NCBI GenBank assembly: GCA_028293765.1
Contig: JAQGOG010000016.1
Span: 1 to 64,000, forward strand
DNA: 64,000 nt
Reading direction: 5' to 3'
Origin: Gammaproteobacteria bacterium
Lineage (GTDB): Bacteria; Pseudomonadota; Gammaproteobacteria; Steroidobacterales; Steroidobacteraceae
Positions 40,529 to 49,162 of the stretch are shown here, in pieces (within the stretch, counting starts at the first letter, position 1; every line of letters begins with the position of its first letter). Made by a program: the position numbers and the translations under genes. The notes below the pieces were generated by a model. It was given only the letters and a program-made list of their open reading frames with translations. It was not told where the DNA came from and did not search any database.

Positions 40529-40992
40529 TCAGCCTCTCTTCAGCGATTTCGAGCTGGCCAGCGCGGCGGCGGCGGGCCGTGTCGTGGTCGACGACCGGGC
40601 GAGGGTAGGTCTTGCCGAGGCGCACGCCGGCGGCGGCGAGTTGCTCCGCTTTCGCTTTCCAGGGCTTGTGGATGACCCCTGCCGGCATTCGAGCGAGCTC
40701 GGATACCCAGTGCCGCACGAATTCGCCGTCAGGATCGAATTTCTCCCCCTGCAGGGTGGGATTGAAGATCCGGTAATAGGGCGCGGCGTCGGCGCCCGTG
40801 CCCGCCACCCCCTGCCAATTCGCCGCGTTGTTTGCTGGGTCGGCGTCCACGAGCGTGTCCCAGAACCACTTTTCACCGGCGCGCCAGTCAATCAACAGGT
40901 TCTTGACGAGCGTGCAATGCGGGGTTATTGGCCAGCCGCAGATCATCGCGGAACCAGACGATCGCCGGCGCAGGGGAGACTGAGGGCGTCAT
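40529..40992 (-). pseudogene. phr: Deoxyribodipyrimidine photolyase remnant, middle deleted and frameshifted
   Basis: An ATG at 40992 starts MTPSVSPAPAIVWFRDDLRLANNPALHA, the photolyase N-terminus. Within about 70 bases the sequence jumps, in another frame, to the C-terminal FAD-domain region LVKNLLIDWRAGEKWFW, DADPANNAANWQGVAGTGADAAPYYRIFNP, QGEKFDPDGEFVRHWVSELA and HKPWKAKAEQLAAAGVRLGKTYPRPVVDHDTARRR. Then a one-base shift in a GCC-rich run leads to ALASSKSLKRG and stop (40529). Roughly 300 codons are missing. The gene cannot make an active enzyme. Confidence 0.88.
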
Positions 40993-41082
40993 TGTTTGGT
41001 GCGCGTCTCTATTGCATCGCGTAGCGTCCCTGTTCCAAACGGGTTGGGGCGGCGCCCGCAGGCCGGGCCGTGGACTGCCCAG

Positions 41083-41100
41083 TATCGATAGCCGTATACT
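41083..41100 (+). promoter_or_regulatory. TATCGAT-N5-TATACT promoter/operator motif of iclR copy 2
   Basis: TATCGAT (41083-41089) and TATACT (41095-41100), spacing identical to the first iclR copy. Here the start codon lies 52 bases further, behind a hairpin leader. Confidence 0.55.
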
Positions 41101-41102
41101 CC

Positions 41103-41123
41103 GACCAGGCGGGTTGCCTGGTC
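41103..41123. promoter_or_regulatory. Perfect hairpin in the iclR-2 leader
   Basis: GACCAGGC (41103-41110), loop GGGTT, GCCTGGTC (41116-41123). It lies between the TATACT box and the GTG start and could be an operator or an RNA structure. Confidence 0.5.
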
Positions 41124-41152
41124 CCTACTCGGTATCGTAGACCTACTTACGC

Positions 41153-41989
41153 GTGCGCCCACCACAAAAGAGCTCCAGCCAAGTCGCGAAGAAATCGCTC
41201 CGCAAGCAGCTTGATGGCGACGCTGCCGATCCGCTCTTCAACCAGACCGTTCAGAAAGCGCTCGCCATACTGGAAGTCTTCGGTGGCGAGAAGACCGCGT
41301 TGAACCTGAGCGAGATTGGCATAGCGGTTGGCATGACCAAAAGCTCGGCGCAGCGTTGTACACATACGTTGGAGCGCCTGGGCTATCTGAGGCGCAATCC
41401 CACCGTGAAGCGTTGGGTCCTCACACCTCGTGCACTGAGTATTGCCCACGCTTATCTGTCGGGCCATCTGCTCATCGAGCAGTCGACTACCCATCTCATC
41501 GACCTCAACCAGGCGAGCGGCGAATCCGTGAGTCTGTCCGAGCCGGATGATACCGACATGGTATTCATCGCCCGGTTTCCGAGTCACAAGCGTTTTTTCA
41601 TTCATATGCCGATCGGTCGCCGGCTGCCGATGTATTGCACGGCATCCGGGCGCGCCTATCTGTCGGTCTTGCCGCGCAAAGACGCGCAGCAGATACTGCG
41701 CCGCTCGACATTGCGCCAGTTCACGCCGCTGACGCTGACGGAGCCGAAACAAATTCTTCGGCAGATCGACGCGGCACGTGAAGTGGGTTACGCGTGGACG
41801 GGACAGGAGTGTTATCGCGGCGATCTCACTATTGCCGCCCCCGTCCTCGGTTCGGACGGCGGGCCCGTGGCGGCAATCAACATCTCCGCACCTACCAGCC
41901 GCTGGACGCTCGACGAGCTGCGCTCCAAGCTGTCGTCCTTACTTCTCGAGACCGCGCGCGCGGCCTCGAGCGGGATCGCTACCCGCTGA
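41153..41989 (+). CDS. IclR-family transcriptional regulator, paralogue 2
   Basis: 278 aa from a GTG at 41153. Same architecture as paralogue 1: DPLFNQTVQKALAILEVFGG, an identical recognition region GMTKSSAQRCTHTLERLGYL, and ligand-domain blocks NQASGESVSLSEPD, DMVFIARFPSHKRFFIHMP and CTASGRAYLS also shared. It differs mostly in the N-terminal tail and the last 70 residues. 22 bases before the permease gene, so probably co-transcribed. Confidence 0.92.
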   Translation: MRPPQKSSSQVAKKSLRKQLDGDAADPLFNQTVQKALAILEVFGGEKTALNLSEIGIAVGMTKSSAQRCTHTLERLGYLRRNPTVKRWVLTPRALSIAHAYLSGHLLIEQSTTHLIDLNQASGESVSLSEPDDTDMVFIARFPSHKRFFIHMPIGRRLPMYCTASGRAYLSVLPRKDAQQILRRSTLRQFTPLTLTEPKQILRQIDAAREVGYAWTGQECYRGDLTIAAPVLGSDGGPVAAINISAPTSRWTLDELRSKLSSLLLETARAASSGIATR

Positions 41990-42011
41990 GTGCTCGTAAA
42001 AGGGGTTCGTA

Positions 42012-43370
42012 ATGTCACAAGAGCTGAGCCGCTCACTGCAGCCGCGGCACGTCGCCATGATTTCCATCGGCGGCATCATCGGGGCGGGACTGTTCGTCGG
42101 CAGCAGTGCGGCCATCGCGGCCACTGGGCCCGCGATCGTGTTGAGTTACCTCATCACGGGCACGCTGGTGTTGCTCGTAATGCGCATGCTCGGGGAGATG
42201 GCGGTAGCATTGCCGCACATACGCTCTTTCACGGAATTCGCACGCGTCGGTCTCGGCTCGTGGGCGGGTTTCGTGGCCGGGTGGCTGTACTGGTACTTCT
42301 GGATCATCGTCGTGCCGATCGAAGCGATCGCCGGTGCGAACATCCTTCACCATTGGGTGCCGTTGCCGCCCTGGGAGCTCGGTATCGCGCTGATGGCCGT
42401 GATGACCGGCGTAAACCTGATGTCGGCGCGCTCTTTCGGTGAATTCGAGTTCTGGTTCTCCTCCATCAAGGTCGCCGCGATCATCGTCTTCATCGTGCTG
42501 GCGGCCGCTTACGCGTTCGGCTGGACCTCGCCTCAGGGCGAGACCTTCGGCAATCTGACCGGTCATGGCGGATTCATGCCAAAAGGTTTTGTCGCGGTTC
42601 TCGCTGGCGCCGTGACCGTATTCTTCGCACTCACGGGTGCCGAGATCACGACCGTTGCGGCCGCGGAGTCGAAGGAGCCCGCGCGGGCCGTGGCGCGTAT
42701 GTCGACCTCCGTGATCGTGCGCATCCTGACTTTTTACGTGGGGTCTATCCTTCTGATCGTCTGCGTCGTCCCGTGGGACGTAGTGAAGGTCGGGGAATCG
42801 CCGTTTGCTCTCGCACTGACGACCATGCAGTTCGGTTGGGCCAGCACGGCTATGTCCGCGATCATCCTGACGGCCGTTTTGTCCTGCCTCAATTCGGCTT
42901 TCTATGTTTGTTCGCGGGTTCTGTTCGTGATGGCTGAGCACGGTGACGCGCCCCAATGGCTCGTCCAGCTCAATGCCCGCCGCGTTCCGGCCAGATCGGT
43001 GTGGATTGGGTCCGTGGCTGGCGTGCTCGGCATCCTTGCCGAGACGCTGGCGCCCGATACCGTGTTTGCATTCCTCGTAAACGCTTCCGGCGCCCTCATG
43101 GTGTTCGTCTACATGATGGTGACGGTAGCGCAGATTCGCTTGCGGCGTGAGCGCGAGCGCACCGGTGCACCGGTTCCCGCGCTGCAGATGTGGCTGTTTC
43201 CCTGGGCCAGCTATGCGGCGATCGGCGGCATGCTCGCAATTCTGGTCGCCATGGCGTTTACCGGGCAGGCCAAGGATCTCTACGTGAGCCTCGTCACTCT
43301 CGTCGTGGCGGTCGCGGCGTATCTCGTTCGTGCCCGGCGTGCCCGCTCGACGGTCAGTGCGCCGGTCTGA
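42012..43370 (+). CDS. Amino-acid/GABA permease of the APC superfamily
   Basis: 452 aa with 12 predicted TM helices. The family signature is at the N-terminus (HVAMISIGGIIGAGLFVGSS), with the conserved RSFTEFARVGLGSWAGFVAGWLYWYFW and GAEITTVAAAESKEPARAV in the middle. It belongs to the AAT/GabP group that imports amino acids or GABA by proton symport. In an iclR-2/permease/SpdH-2 operon it probably imports an amine or its oxidation product; substrate not known. Confidence 0.9.
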   Translation: MSQELSRSLQPRHVAMISIGGIIGAGLFVGSSAAIAATGPAIVLSYLITGTLVLLVMRMLGEMAVALPHIRSFTEFARVGLGSWAGFVAGWLYWYFWIIVVPIEAIAGANILHHWVPLPPWELGIALMAVMTGVNLMSARSFGEFEFWFSSIKVAAIIVFIVLAAAYAFGWTSPQGETFGNLTGHGGFMPKGFVAVLAGAVTVFFALTGAEITTVAAAESKEPARAVARMSTSVIVRILTFYVGSILLIVCVVPWDVVKVGESPFALALTTMQFGWASTAMSAIILTAVLSCLNSAFYVCSRVLFVMAEHGDAPQWLVQLNARRVPARSVWIGSVAGVLGILAETLAPDTVFAFLVNASGALMVFVYMMVTVAQIRLRRERERTGAPVPALQMWLFPWASYAAIGGMLAILVAMAFTGQAKDLYVSLVTLVVAVAAYLVRARRARSTVSAPV

Positions 43371-43461
43371 ACGCAGACTTACCTGCACTCGAACCAGGGA
43401 CGGATTCGTTAGGGCACGCAGTTGACGGGTGCCCGATTCGAGTCAATATCGCGAGGGTTTT

Positions 43462-45447
43462 ATGTCCGAGAATGGCAAGCGGTGGTCCAACAGTCGCGAG
43501 CCCGGCAAGGAGCGCAAGAGTCGCACGTGCGGTGTGGAGCGTAAGGGCCGGGAGTTGGGCGAAGCGCGATCCATTCCGCGTCGCGATTTCCTGCAAGGCG
43601 CCCTGGTTGCAAGCGCCACCGCCTTATCGGGTACGCTGCTCAAAGCTTACGCGGCGGACGCGGCTAGCGGGTCGGTTGCCCCGCAGGACGTCCCCGGCTA
43701 TTACCCACCATTGCTCAACGGGATGCGTGGCAGTCATCCGGGCTCGTTCGAAAGCGCCCACGCGGCGCGCGCTGGTGTTGGCTCGTTGCGCGGTGTCGAC
43801 ACCGGCGAGACCTATGATCTGATCGTCGTGGGTGCCGGTATCAGCGGGTTGGCGGCGGCGCAATTCTTTCGTGCGCGCACGGCTGCCGGCGCCCGCATCC
43901 TGCTGCTCGACAATCACGATGATTTTGGCGGTCACGCCAAGCGCAACGAGTTTCAGCTCGGCGGCACGACGCAGCTGCTCAACGGCGGCACGTTGTCGAT
44001 CGAAAGTCCCCGTCCCTACAGCCCGGTGGCCGAGGGTCTCCTCAAGACAGTGGGGATCGACGTTGAGGCGCTGTCCCGGAAAGTCGAGCACCCACAGTTC
44101 TACAGCGAGATGGGCCTGCGCGAGGCCGTGTTCTTCGATCGTGAGACCTTCGGGGCGGACAAGCTCGTCGTCGGCAAGTCGACGGACGCCAGCGTCGTCG
44201 CCGGCTATCCGCTGCCTGAGCGGGCGAAGGAGGACATCCGGCGGATCGAGGCCGGCGCGGTGGACTTCATGCCCGGCCTGTCGTCGGCGGAAAAGAAGCT
44301 GCGCCTCTCGAAGCTCAGCTATCGGGATTTCCTGCGCGATGTGGTCAGGGTGGATCCGCTGACGATCGCGTTCTATCAGGCGCAGACTCACGGCCTGTGG
44401 GGTGTTGGAATCGATGCCGTGGCGGCGCTCGACTGCTGGGGTGTCGAGCTTCCCGGGTTCAAGGGCATGCAGCTCGCGCCGGGCTCGATACCGCGGATGG
44501 GCTTTACGCCGGCTGGTTTTGCCGACACTGGCGGTTCCAAGACCCTGCATTTTCCGGATGGCAACGCGACGATTGCGCGGCTTCTCGTGCGCAACCTGCT
44601 GCCCGATGCCGTTCCCGGCGGCACGGCCGAGGACGTGGTGACGGCTCGGGTAGCGTACGACGAGCTCGATCGCCCTGGGTCGCCCGTGCGGCTGCGACTC
44701 AGCAGTACGGTTGTACGAGCGGTCAATGTGGACAGGGGCGGCGCGGGCGCCGTGGAAGTGACGTACCTGAGGGCCGGCAAGGCCTACACGGCGCGCGCCC
44801 GCAACTGCGTCCTCGCGTGTTACAACATGATGATTCCATATCTGTGTCCGGAGTTGCCGGTGGCACAGAAAGAGGCCTTGCATAGCCTGGTCAAGACGCC
44901 CCTCGTCTATACGAGCGTCGCCCTGCGCAACTGGGAATCGTTCCGGAAACTGGGCATGCATCGGGTCTATGCGCCCGGTGGCTACCATTCGAGCTTCAAC
45001 CTCAACTGGAAGGTCGACATCGGCGAGTACCGCAGCTCTGCCGCGCCCGCCGCGCCGATTCTCCTGCACATGACGCGGACACCCTGCCAGCCGGGCCTGA
45101 CTGAATTCGAACAGCACCAGGCCGGCCGTGCCGAACTGCTGGCGACCCCCTTTGCGACCTTCGAACGCAACATCCGCGAGCAGCTCGCACGCACCCTGGG
45201 CTCCGGAGGCTTCGATCCGGCGCGCGACATCGAAGCAATCACGGTCAATCGCTGGCCTCACGGTTATGCGCCGGAATACAACCCGTTATATGATCCGGAC
45301 ATGCCCGCGTCCGAGCGGCCCAACGTACGGGGCAGAGCGCCCTTCGGGCGGATCGCCATCGCCAACTCGGATTCCGGTGGTGGGGCCTACACCGACCAGG
45401 CCATCGACCAGGCGAGTCGTGCTGTCAACGAGCTGTTGCACGGTTGA
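43462..45447 (+). CDS. Tat-exported FAD-dependent amine oxidase, SpdH-like, paralogue 2
   Basis: 661 aa from the ATG at 43462 (GAGGG upstream). Twin-arginine signal IPRRDFLQG at Arg40-Arg41, ending AYAADA. PPLLNGMRGSHPGSFESAHA, IVVGAGISGLAAAQFF and NHDDFGGHAKRNEF match paralogue 1 almost throughout, as do SKLSYRDFLRD, FPDGNATIARLLVR and the C-terminal FGRIAIANSDSGGGAYTDQAIDQA. SpdH-type enzymes oxidise polyamines in the periplasm; here the N-terminal tail is longer and the linker before the FAD domain differs. The two copies may have different substrates. Confidence 0.88.
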   Translation: MSENGKRWSNSREPGKERKSRTCGVERKGRELGEARSIPRRDFLQGALVASATALSGTLLKAYAADAASGSVAPQDVPGYYPPLLNGMRGSHPGSFESAHAARAGVGSLRGVDTGETYDLIVVGAGISGLAAAQFFRARTAAGARILLLDNHDDFGGHAKRNEFQLGGTTQLLNGGTLSIESPRPYSPVAEGLLKTVGIDVEALSRKVEHPQFYSEMGLREAVFFDRETFGADKLVVGKSTDASVVAGYPLPERAKEDIRRIEAGAVDFMPGLSSAEKKLRLSKLSYRDFLRDVVRVDPLTIAFYQAQTHGLWGVGIDAVAALDCWGVELPGFKGMQLAPGSIPRMGFTPAGFADTGGSKTLHFPDGNATIARLLVRNLLPDAVPGGTAEDVVTARVAYDELDRPGSPVRLRLSSTVVRAVNVDRGGAGAVEVTYLRAGKAYTARARNCVLACYNMMIPYLCPELPVAQKEALHSLVKTPLVYTSVALRNWESFRKLGMHRVYAPGGYHSSFNLNWKVDIGEYRSSAAPAAPILLHMTRTPCQPGLTEFEQHQAGRAELLATPFATFERNIREQLARTLGSGGFDPARDIEAITVNRWPHGYAPEYNPLYDPDMPASERPNVRGRAPFGRIAIANSDSGGGAYTDQAIDQASRAVNELLHG

Positions 45448-45468
45448 CGTGCCGCACGGGGGTGGGGG

Positions 45469-45766
45469 ATGACGGACAATACGCAGAACACGACGGATCG
45501 GGACCAGGAACAACTGCGCTCCGTCGGTTATGTTTCCCACTTCGACCGAAGCATGTCGATGTGGGAGAACTTCGCGCCGGGCTTCACCTATCTGTCTCCG
45601 GTCGTCGGCGTCTGCGCCATTTTCGCAACCGTGTTCGCGGTTGGCGGGCCGCCCATGTGGTGGACAGATCTACATGCTCCTGGCAAAGCCGTACGACCGC
45701 GGCAACGCGCCTGCTGGGGACGCGCATCGACTCGCGGAAGCCGTCGGTGTGCCGGTCAGTGACTAA
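45469..45766 (+). pseudogene. Truncated APC-type permease remnant
   Basis: MTDNTQNTTDRDQEQL is followed by GYVSHFDRSMSMWENFAPGFTYLSPVVGVCAIFATVFAVGGPPMWW, the N-terminal tail and first TM helix of an amino-acid permease. The frame then turns into junk after about 65 residues. In another frame the DNA continues as QIYMLLAKPYDRGNAPAGDAHRL to a stop at 45766, which may be the old C-terminus. If so, the central 400 residues are deleted, as in the photolyase remnant. Confidence 0.6.
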
Positions 45767-45778
45767 CGAGGACGGCGC

Positions 45779-46210
45779 ATGAAAAAATTGATTCCGATCG
45801 CGAGCTTGATGTTGTGTTTGGCGGCGATTCCCGCGACGGCGAACGAGCGCATCCAGCTGGTCGAACGGGCGTTGACCGATGCGACGCTCGATCTGGGTGA
45901 AAAAGGGGATTCGGTCGGGGATCTGCTGACCTTCGCCAACCCGGTGTTCGACGCCGCGAACAAGCTGCAACTCGGGACGGACCAGGGCTACTGCGTGCGC
46001 GTCGTGGTCGGCAAGAGCTGGGAGTGCTCCTGGACCCTGAGCCTGAAAGATGGCCAGATCACGGTCCAGGGCCCGTTCAACGACAGCGGCGACTCGCTGC
46101 TGGCCGTGACCGGGGGCACTCGCGGATACGCCGGAGCGAAAGGCGAGCTGAAGCTTCATGCGCGTGACGCGAAAGGGTCTGCTTACGACTTTAGCTACGA
46201 ACTGCTGTGA
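45779..46210 (+). CDS. Exported allene-oxide-cyclase/dirigent-like barrel protein
   Basis: 143 aa. Signal peptide MKKLIPIASLMLCLAAIPATA, cleaved before NERIQ. The mature part resembles the small allene-oxide-cyclase-like beta-barrel domain: GDSVGDLLTFANPVFDAANK, GTDQGYCVRVVVGKSWECSWTL, GQITVQGPFNDSGDSLLAVTGGTRGYAGAKGELKLH. Bacterial members have no known role; plant relatives guide small-molecule cyclisation or coupling. Two Cys could form a disulfide. It lies between a permease remnant and a molybdoenzyme. Confidence 0.75.
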   Translation: MKKLIPIASLMLCLAAIPATANERIQLVERALTDATLDLGEKGDSVGDLLTFANPVFDAANKLQLGTDQGYCVRVVVGKSWECSWTLSLKDGQITVQGPFNDSGDSLLAVTGGTRGYAGAKGELKLHARDAKGSAYDFSYELL

Positions 46211-46220
46211 GTCGCACTGG

Positions 46221-48362
46221 ATGGATAACAACGAACCCGGCCAGCAACTCAGTCGACGGCGCTTCATGCAGGTTTGCGCCACTGTCGGCGGCGGACTGCT
46301 ACTCAGAATCGCAGTCCCGAGATCGCGGCCGCCTTCGCTGTCCGAGGCGGCGTCGCTAAACGCTTACGTCCGGATCGATGCGAGCGGGCGCGTCACCGTC
46401 GTCATGCCAAAGGTGGAAATGGGGCAGGGCACCTACACCGCTTTGCCGATGCTGGTCGCGGAAGAGCTCGAAGTCGGCCTCAACAGCGTTTGCGTGGAGG
46501 CGGCGCCGCCGAATCCGGCTGTCTACGGTTTTGATGGGGACCAGTCCACGGGAGGCTCGACTACCATTCGCCTCTGCTGGCTGCCCCTGCGCAAGGCGGG
46601 TGCTGCCGCGCGAATGATGCTGATTGCCGCCGCGGCAAAGAAATGGGCGGTATCACCTTCCGCGTGTCGCGCCGAGCTCGGCGCGGTAATGCACGACCTC
46701 TCGGGACGGCGGCTGGATTACGGATCGTTGGTCTCCGCGGCGGCGGAGATGCCCGTTCCATCCGACCCGCCGCTCAAATCCCCCAAAGACTTCAAACTCA
46801 TCGGCCGCCCGACGGCGCGGCGCGACACGCCGGATAAGACGACGGGACGCGCGATCTTCGGCATCGACATTCAACTCAGCGGTCTGCGCGTGGCTGTGGT
46901 TGCGCTGTCCCCCGTCGAGGGCGGCACGGTTGCCGAACCGCTGCGCTCGGAAGCCGCACTCGCGATTGCCGGCGTCCGGCAAGTCGTGAACGAGCGCGAC
47001 GTCATCGCCGTCGTCGCCGATGACACCTGGTCCGCCCTTAAGGGTTTGAAGGCACTCGATCTACAGTGGCATGACGGGCCTAACGGTACCGTGCAACAGG
47101 CACGGCTCGTTGCCGATCTTGAAGCGGCTGCAAGGAAACCAGGCGCGATTGCGGGGCACGTCGGCGATGCCGCGACGGCGATGAGTGGCGCGGCCTCGCG
47201 TGTGGAGGCGGTTTATCACCAGCCGTTCCTGGCTCACGCGACTATGGAGCCGATGAATTGCACGGTGCACTGGCGTAAGGACGTGTGTGAGTTCTGGGTC
47301 GGCACGCAGGCGCCCGACCGGGCGGTCGCCAAACTTGCGGATCTCGGGCTCGCGCCAGGGCAGATCCAACTCCACAATCAGCTCATCGGCGGCGGTTTCG
47401 GGCGGCGCCTCGAAGTGGATGGCATCGTGGTGGCCGCCCGCATCGCCCGGCATGTGGAGGGGCCGATCAAGGTGCTCTGGCGCCGCGAGGCAGACATTCA
47501 ACACGACAAGTACCGGCCCTACTACGTGGACCGCATCGCGGCGGGACTCGATGGTCAGGGCCAGCCGGTCGCGTGGCAGCACACGATAGCCGGCTCCGCG
47601 GTGACGGCTTTGTATTCCGGCGAACCGCTCAAGAACGACGTGGATGATGATGCGGTCGATTCGGCGGCCGATCCGGTCTACGCGCTTGCGAATCTGGAAG
47701 TGCGCTTCGTTCGACAGGAGCCTACCGGGGTGCCGACGTCGTGGTGGCGAGGGGTGGGGCCGACGCGCAGCGTGTTTGTCGTCGAGAGTTTCATCGACGA
47801 GCTGGCCGCGGCTGCGCGGCAGGATCCGCTGCAATATCGACGGGCGCTGTTGAAATCCCCGCGTATGAAGGCGGCGCTGGATCTCGCCGCCGAGAAGGCG
47901 GGCTGGGGGAGCCCTTTGCCGGCAGGGCGCGGCAGGGGCGCGGCCGTGCAATTCGCTTTTGGGAGTTACCTGGCGCAGATCACCGAGGTCAGTGTCGGGG
48001 GCGAGGGGAGAGTGCGGGTGGATCGCGTCGTGTGTGCGCTCGATTGCGGTCAAATGGTCAACCCGGACACGATTCGCGCGCAGCTCGAGGGTGGGGTCAT
48101 GTTTGGCTTGAGCGCGGCGTTGTTCAACGAGATCACGTTTGCCGGTGGGCGGGTACAGCAGAGCAACTTCGATGATTTCCGGTCGCTGCGGATCACTGAG
48201 GCGCCCAAAGTAGAGACTTACCTCATCGAGAGTGGGGAAAGTCCGGGCGGTGTCGGTGAAGCGGGCACGGCCTGCGCGGCCGCAGCCCTTTGCAACGCTA
48301 TTTACGCTGCGACGGGGAAGCGAATCCGTACGCTGCCTGTGAGTCGCGCGATGCAGACCTGA
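46221..48362 (+). CDS. Tat-exported molybdenum hydroxylase large subunit (IorB / aldehyde dehydrogenase type)
   Basis: 713 aa from the ATG at 46221. Twin-arginine signal SRRRFMQVCATVGGG. Xanthine-oxidase-family motifs: VMPKVEMGQGTYTALPMLVAEEL, NQLIGGGFGRRLEVDG, WWRGVGPTRSVFVVESFIDELA, and the C-terminal catalytic Glu in SPGGVGEAGTACAAAALCNAI. This is the single-polypeptide molybdopterin-binding subunit of IorAB-like enzymes that hydroxylate N-heterocycles or oxidise aldehydes. No 2Fe-2S subunit or cytochrome gene is adjacent, so the partner must lie elsewhere or be lost. Oxidising amine-derived aldehydes would fit the neighbours. Confidence 0.88.
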   Translation: MDNNEPGQQLSRRRFMQVCATVGGGLLLRIAVPRSRPPSLSEAASLNAYVRIDASGRVTVVMPKVEMGQGTYTALPMLVAEELEVGLNSVCVEAAPPNPAVYGFDGDQSTGGSTTIRLCWLPLRKAGAAARMMLIAAAAKKWAVSPSACRAELGAVMHDLSGRRLDYGSLVSAAAEMPVPSDPPLKSPKDFKLIGRPTARRDTPDKTTGRAIFGIDIQLSGLRVAVVALSPVEGGTVAEPLRSEAALAIAGVRQVVNERDVIAVVADDTWSALKGLKALDLQWHDGPNGTVQQARLVADLEAAARKPGAIAGHVGDAATAMSGAASRVEAVYHQPFLAHATMEPMNCTVHWRKDVCEFWVGTQAPDRAVAKLADLGLAPGQIQLHNQLIGGGFGRRLEVDGIVVAARIARHVEGPIKVLWRREADIQHDKYRPYYVDRIAAGLDGQGQPVAWQHTIAGSAVTALYSGEPLKNDVDDDAVDSAADPVYALANLEVRFVRQEPTGVPTSWWRGVGPTRSVFVVESFIDELAAAARQDPLQYRRALLKSPRMKAALDLAAEKAGWGSPLPAGRGRGAAVQFAFGSYLAQITEVSVGGEGRVRVDRVVCALDCGQMVNPDTIRAQLEGGVMFGLSAALFNEITFAGGRVQQSNFDDFRSLRITEAPKVETYLIESGESPGGVGEAGTACAAAALCNAIYAATGKRIRTLPVSRAMQT

Positions 48363-48381
48363 TATGGGCCTCCTGACGTAA

Positions 48382-48594
48382 GCCGGGCTTTCGGCCGCGC
48401 TTCACCTGAGCGAGGCGGGCCGCGACGTCGTCGTTCTCGAAGGCGCGGGAGTACGGCGATCGCGCCTCCGGCCTCAATGGCGGCCAGGTCATCACGGGAG
48501 AAGCTGTCGCATTCCCGGAGTTCGGCATGAAGGTGTTGAGAACCAGGCCGGCTCGCGCCGCCTGGCAGGAGGCGTCGCCCGCGCGCGCTCACTG
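48382..48594 (+). pseudogene. PuuB/DAO-family FAD oxidoreductase remnant
   Basis: One frame reads AGLSAALHLSEAGRDVVVLEGA; a shift later another reads GDRASGLNGGQVITGEAVAFPEFGMK. Together these are the N-terminal Rossmann region of a glycine-oxidase/gamma-glutamylputrescine-oxidase-like protein (expected AGLSxALHLAERGxDVVVLE...SGxNGGQV). The rest of the gene is gone. PuuB acts in putrescine degradation, in line with the SpdH genes nearby. Confidence 0.65.
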
Positions 48595-48610
48595 AAGTCA
48601 TTGAGCTATC

Positions 48611-49162
48611 ATGACGCCTATGATGCTGGATCCCGCAATCGGCTTATGGGTGACTGCTTCCATCGCCCTGCTGTTTGCAAGCGCCGGAGTGCACAAGTTG
48701 CGCGATCTGAGGCGCTTCGAAGGGATTTTTGCGGCTTATGGCCTCGTGCCGGCGAGCGTGCGGCCGCGCTTGTCCTGGGCGGTGCCCGTCCTGGAAATGG
48801 GTGTCGCGGCCGGACTGCTTTCCGATGCCTGCCGTCCGTACGCTGGCGCGGTCGGTATCATTTTGTTGGCCGGGTATGCGGTCGCTATCGCGGTCAATCT
48901 GCGGCGCGGGCGTCGCGACCTCGCGTGTGGTTGCGGTGGGCGCGATGAGCGCCGGCCGATTGCGGCCTGGATGGTCTGGCGCAATATCCTGATCGCGCTG
49001 GCCCTGGCGGGTGTACTCGCGCCTTGGGCGGGTCGTCCACTAAGTCTTACGGACGCAGTCACGGTCGTGTTCGGCCTGCTCACGCTCGCGCTCGTCTATC
49101 TGTGCATTGACCAACTTCTCGGCTACACGCAACGTGCTGCGCAGCTACGAGGCCCGCGATGA
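48611..49162 (+). CDS. MauE/DoxX-like membrane protein
   Basis: 183 aa, four to five TM helices. It matches the MauE family: SAGVHKLRDLRRFEGIFAAYGLVP near the N-terminus and RRDLACGCGG, a Cys-Gly-Cys pair on the periplasmic side, then WRNILIALALAG. MauE helps mature methylamine dehydrogenase by supporting disulfide formation. Its last bases overlap the next ATG (ATGA, 49159-49162). Possible starts at 48620/48623 are close. Confidence 0.8.
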   Translation: MTPMMLDPAIGLWVTASIALLFASAGVHKLRDLRRFEGIFAAYGLVPASVRPRLSWAVPVLEMGVAAGLLSDACRPYAGAVGIILLAGYAVAIAVNLRRGRRDLACGCGGRDERRPIAAWMVWRNILIALALAGVLAPWAGRPLSLTDAVTVVFGLLTLALVYLCIDQLLGYTQRAAQLRGPR

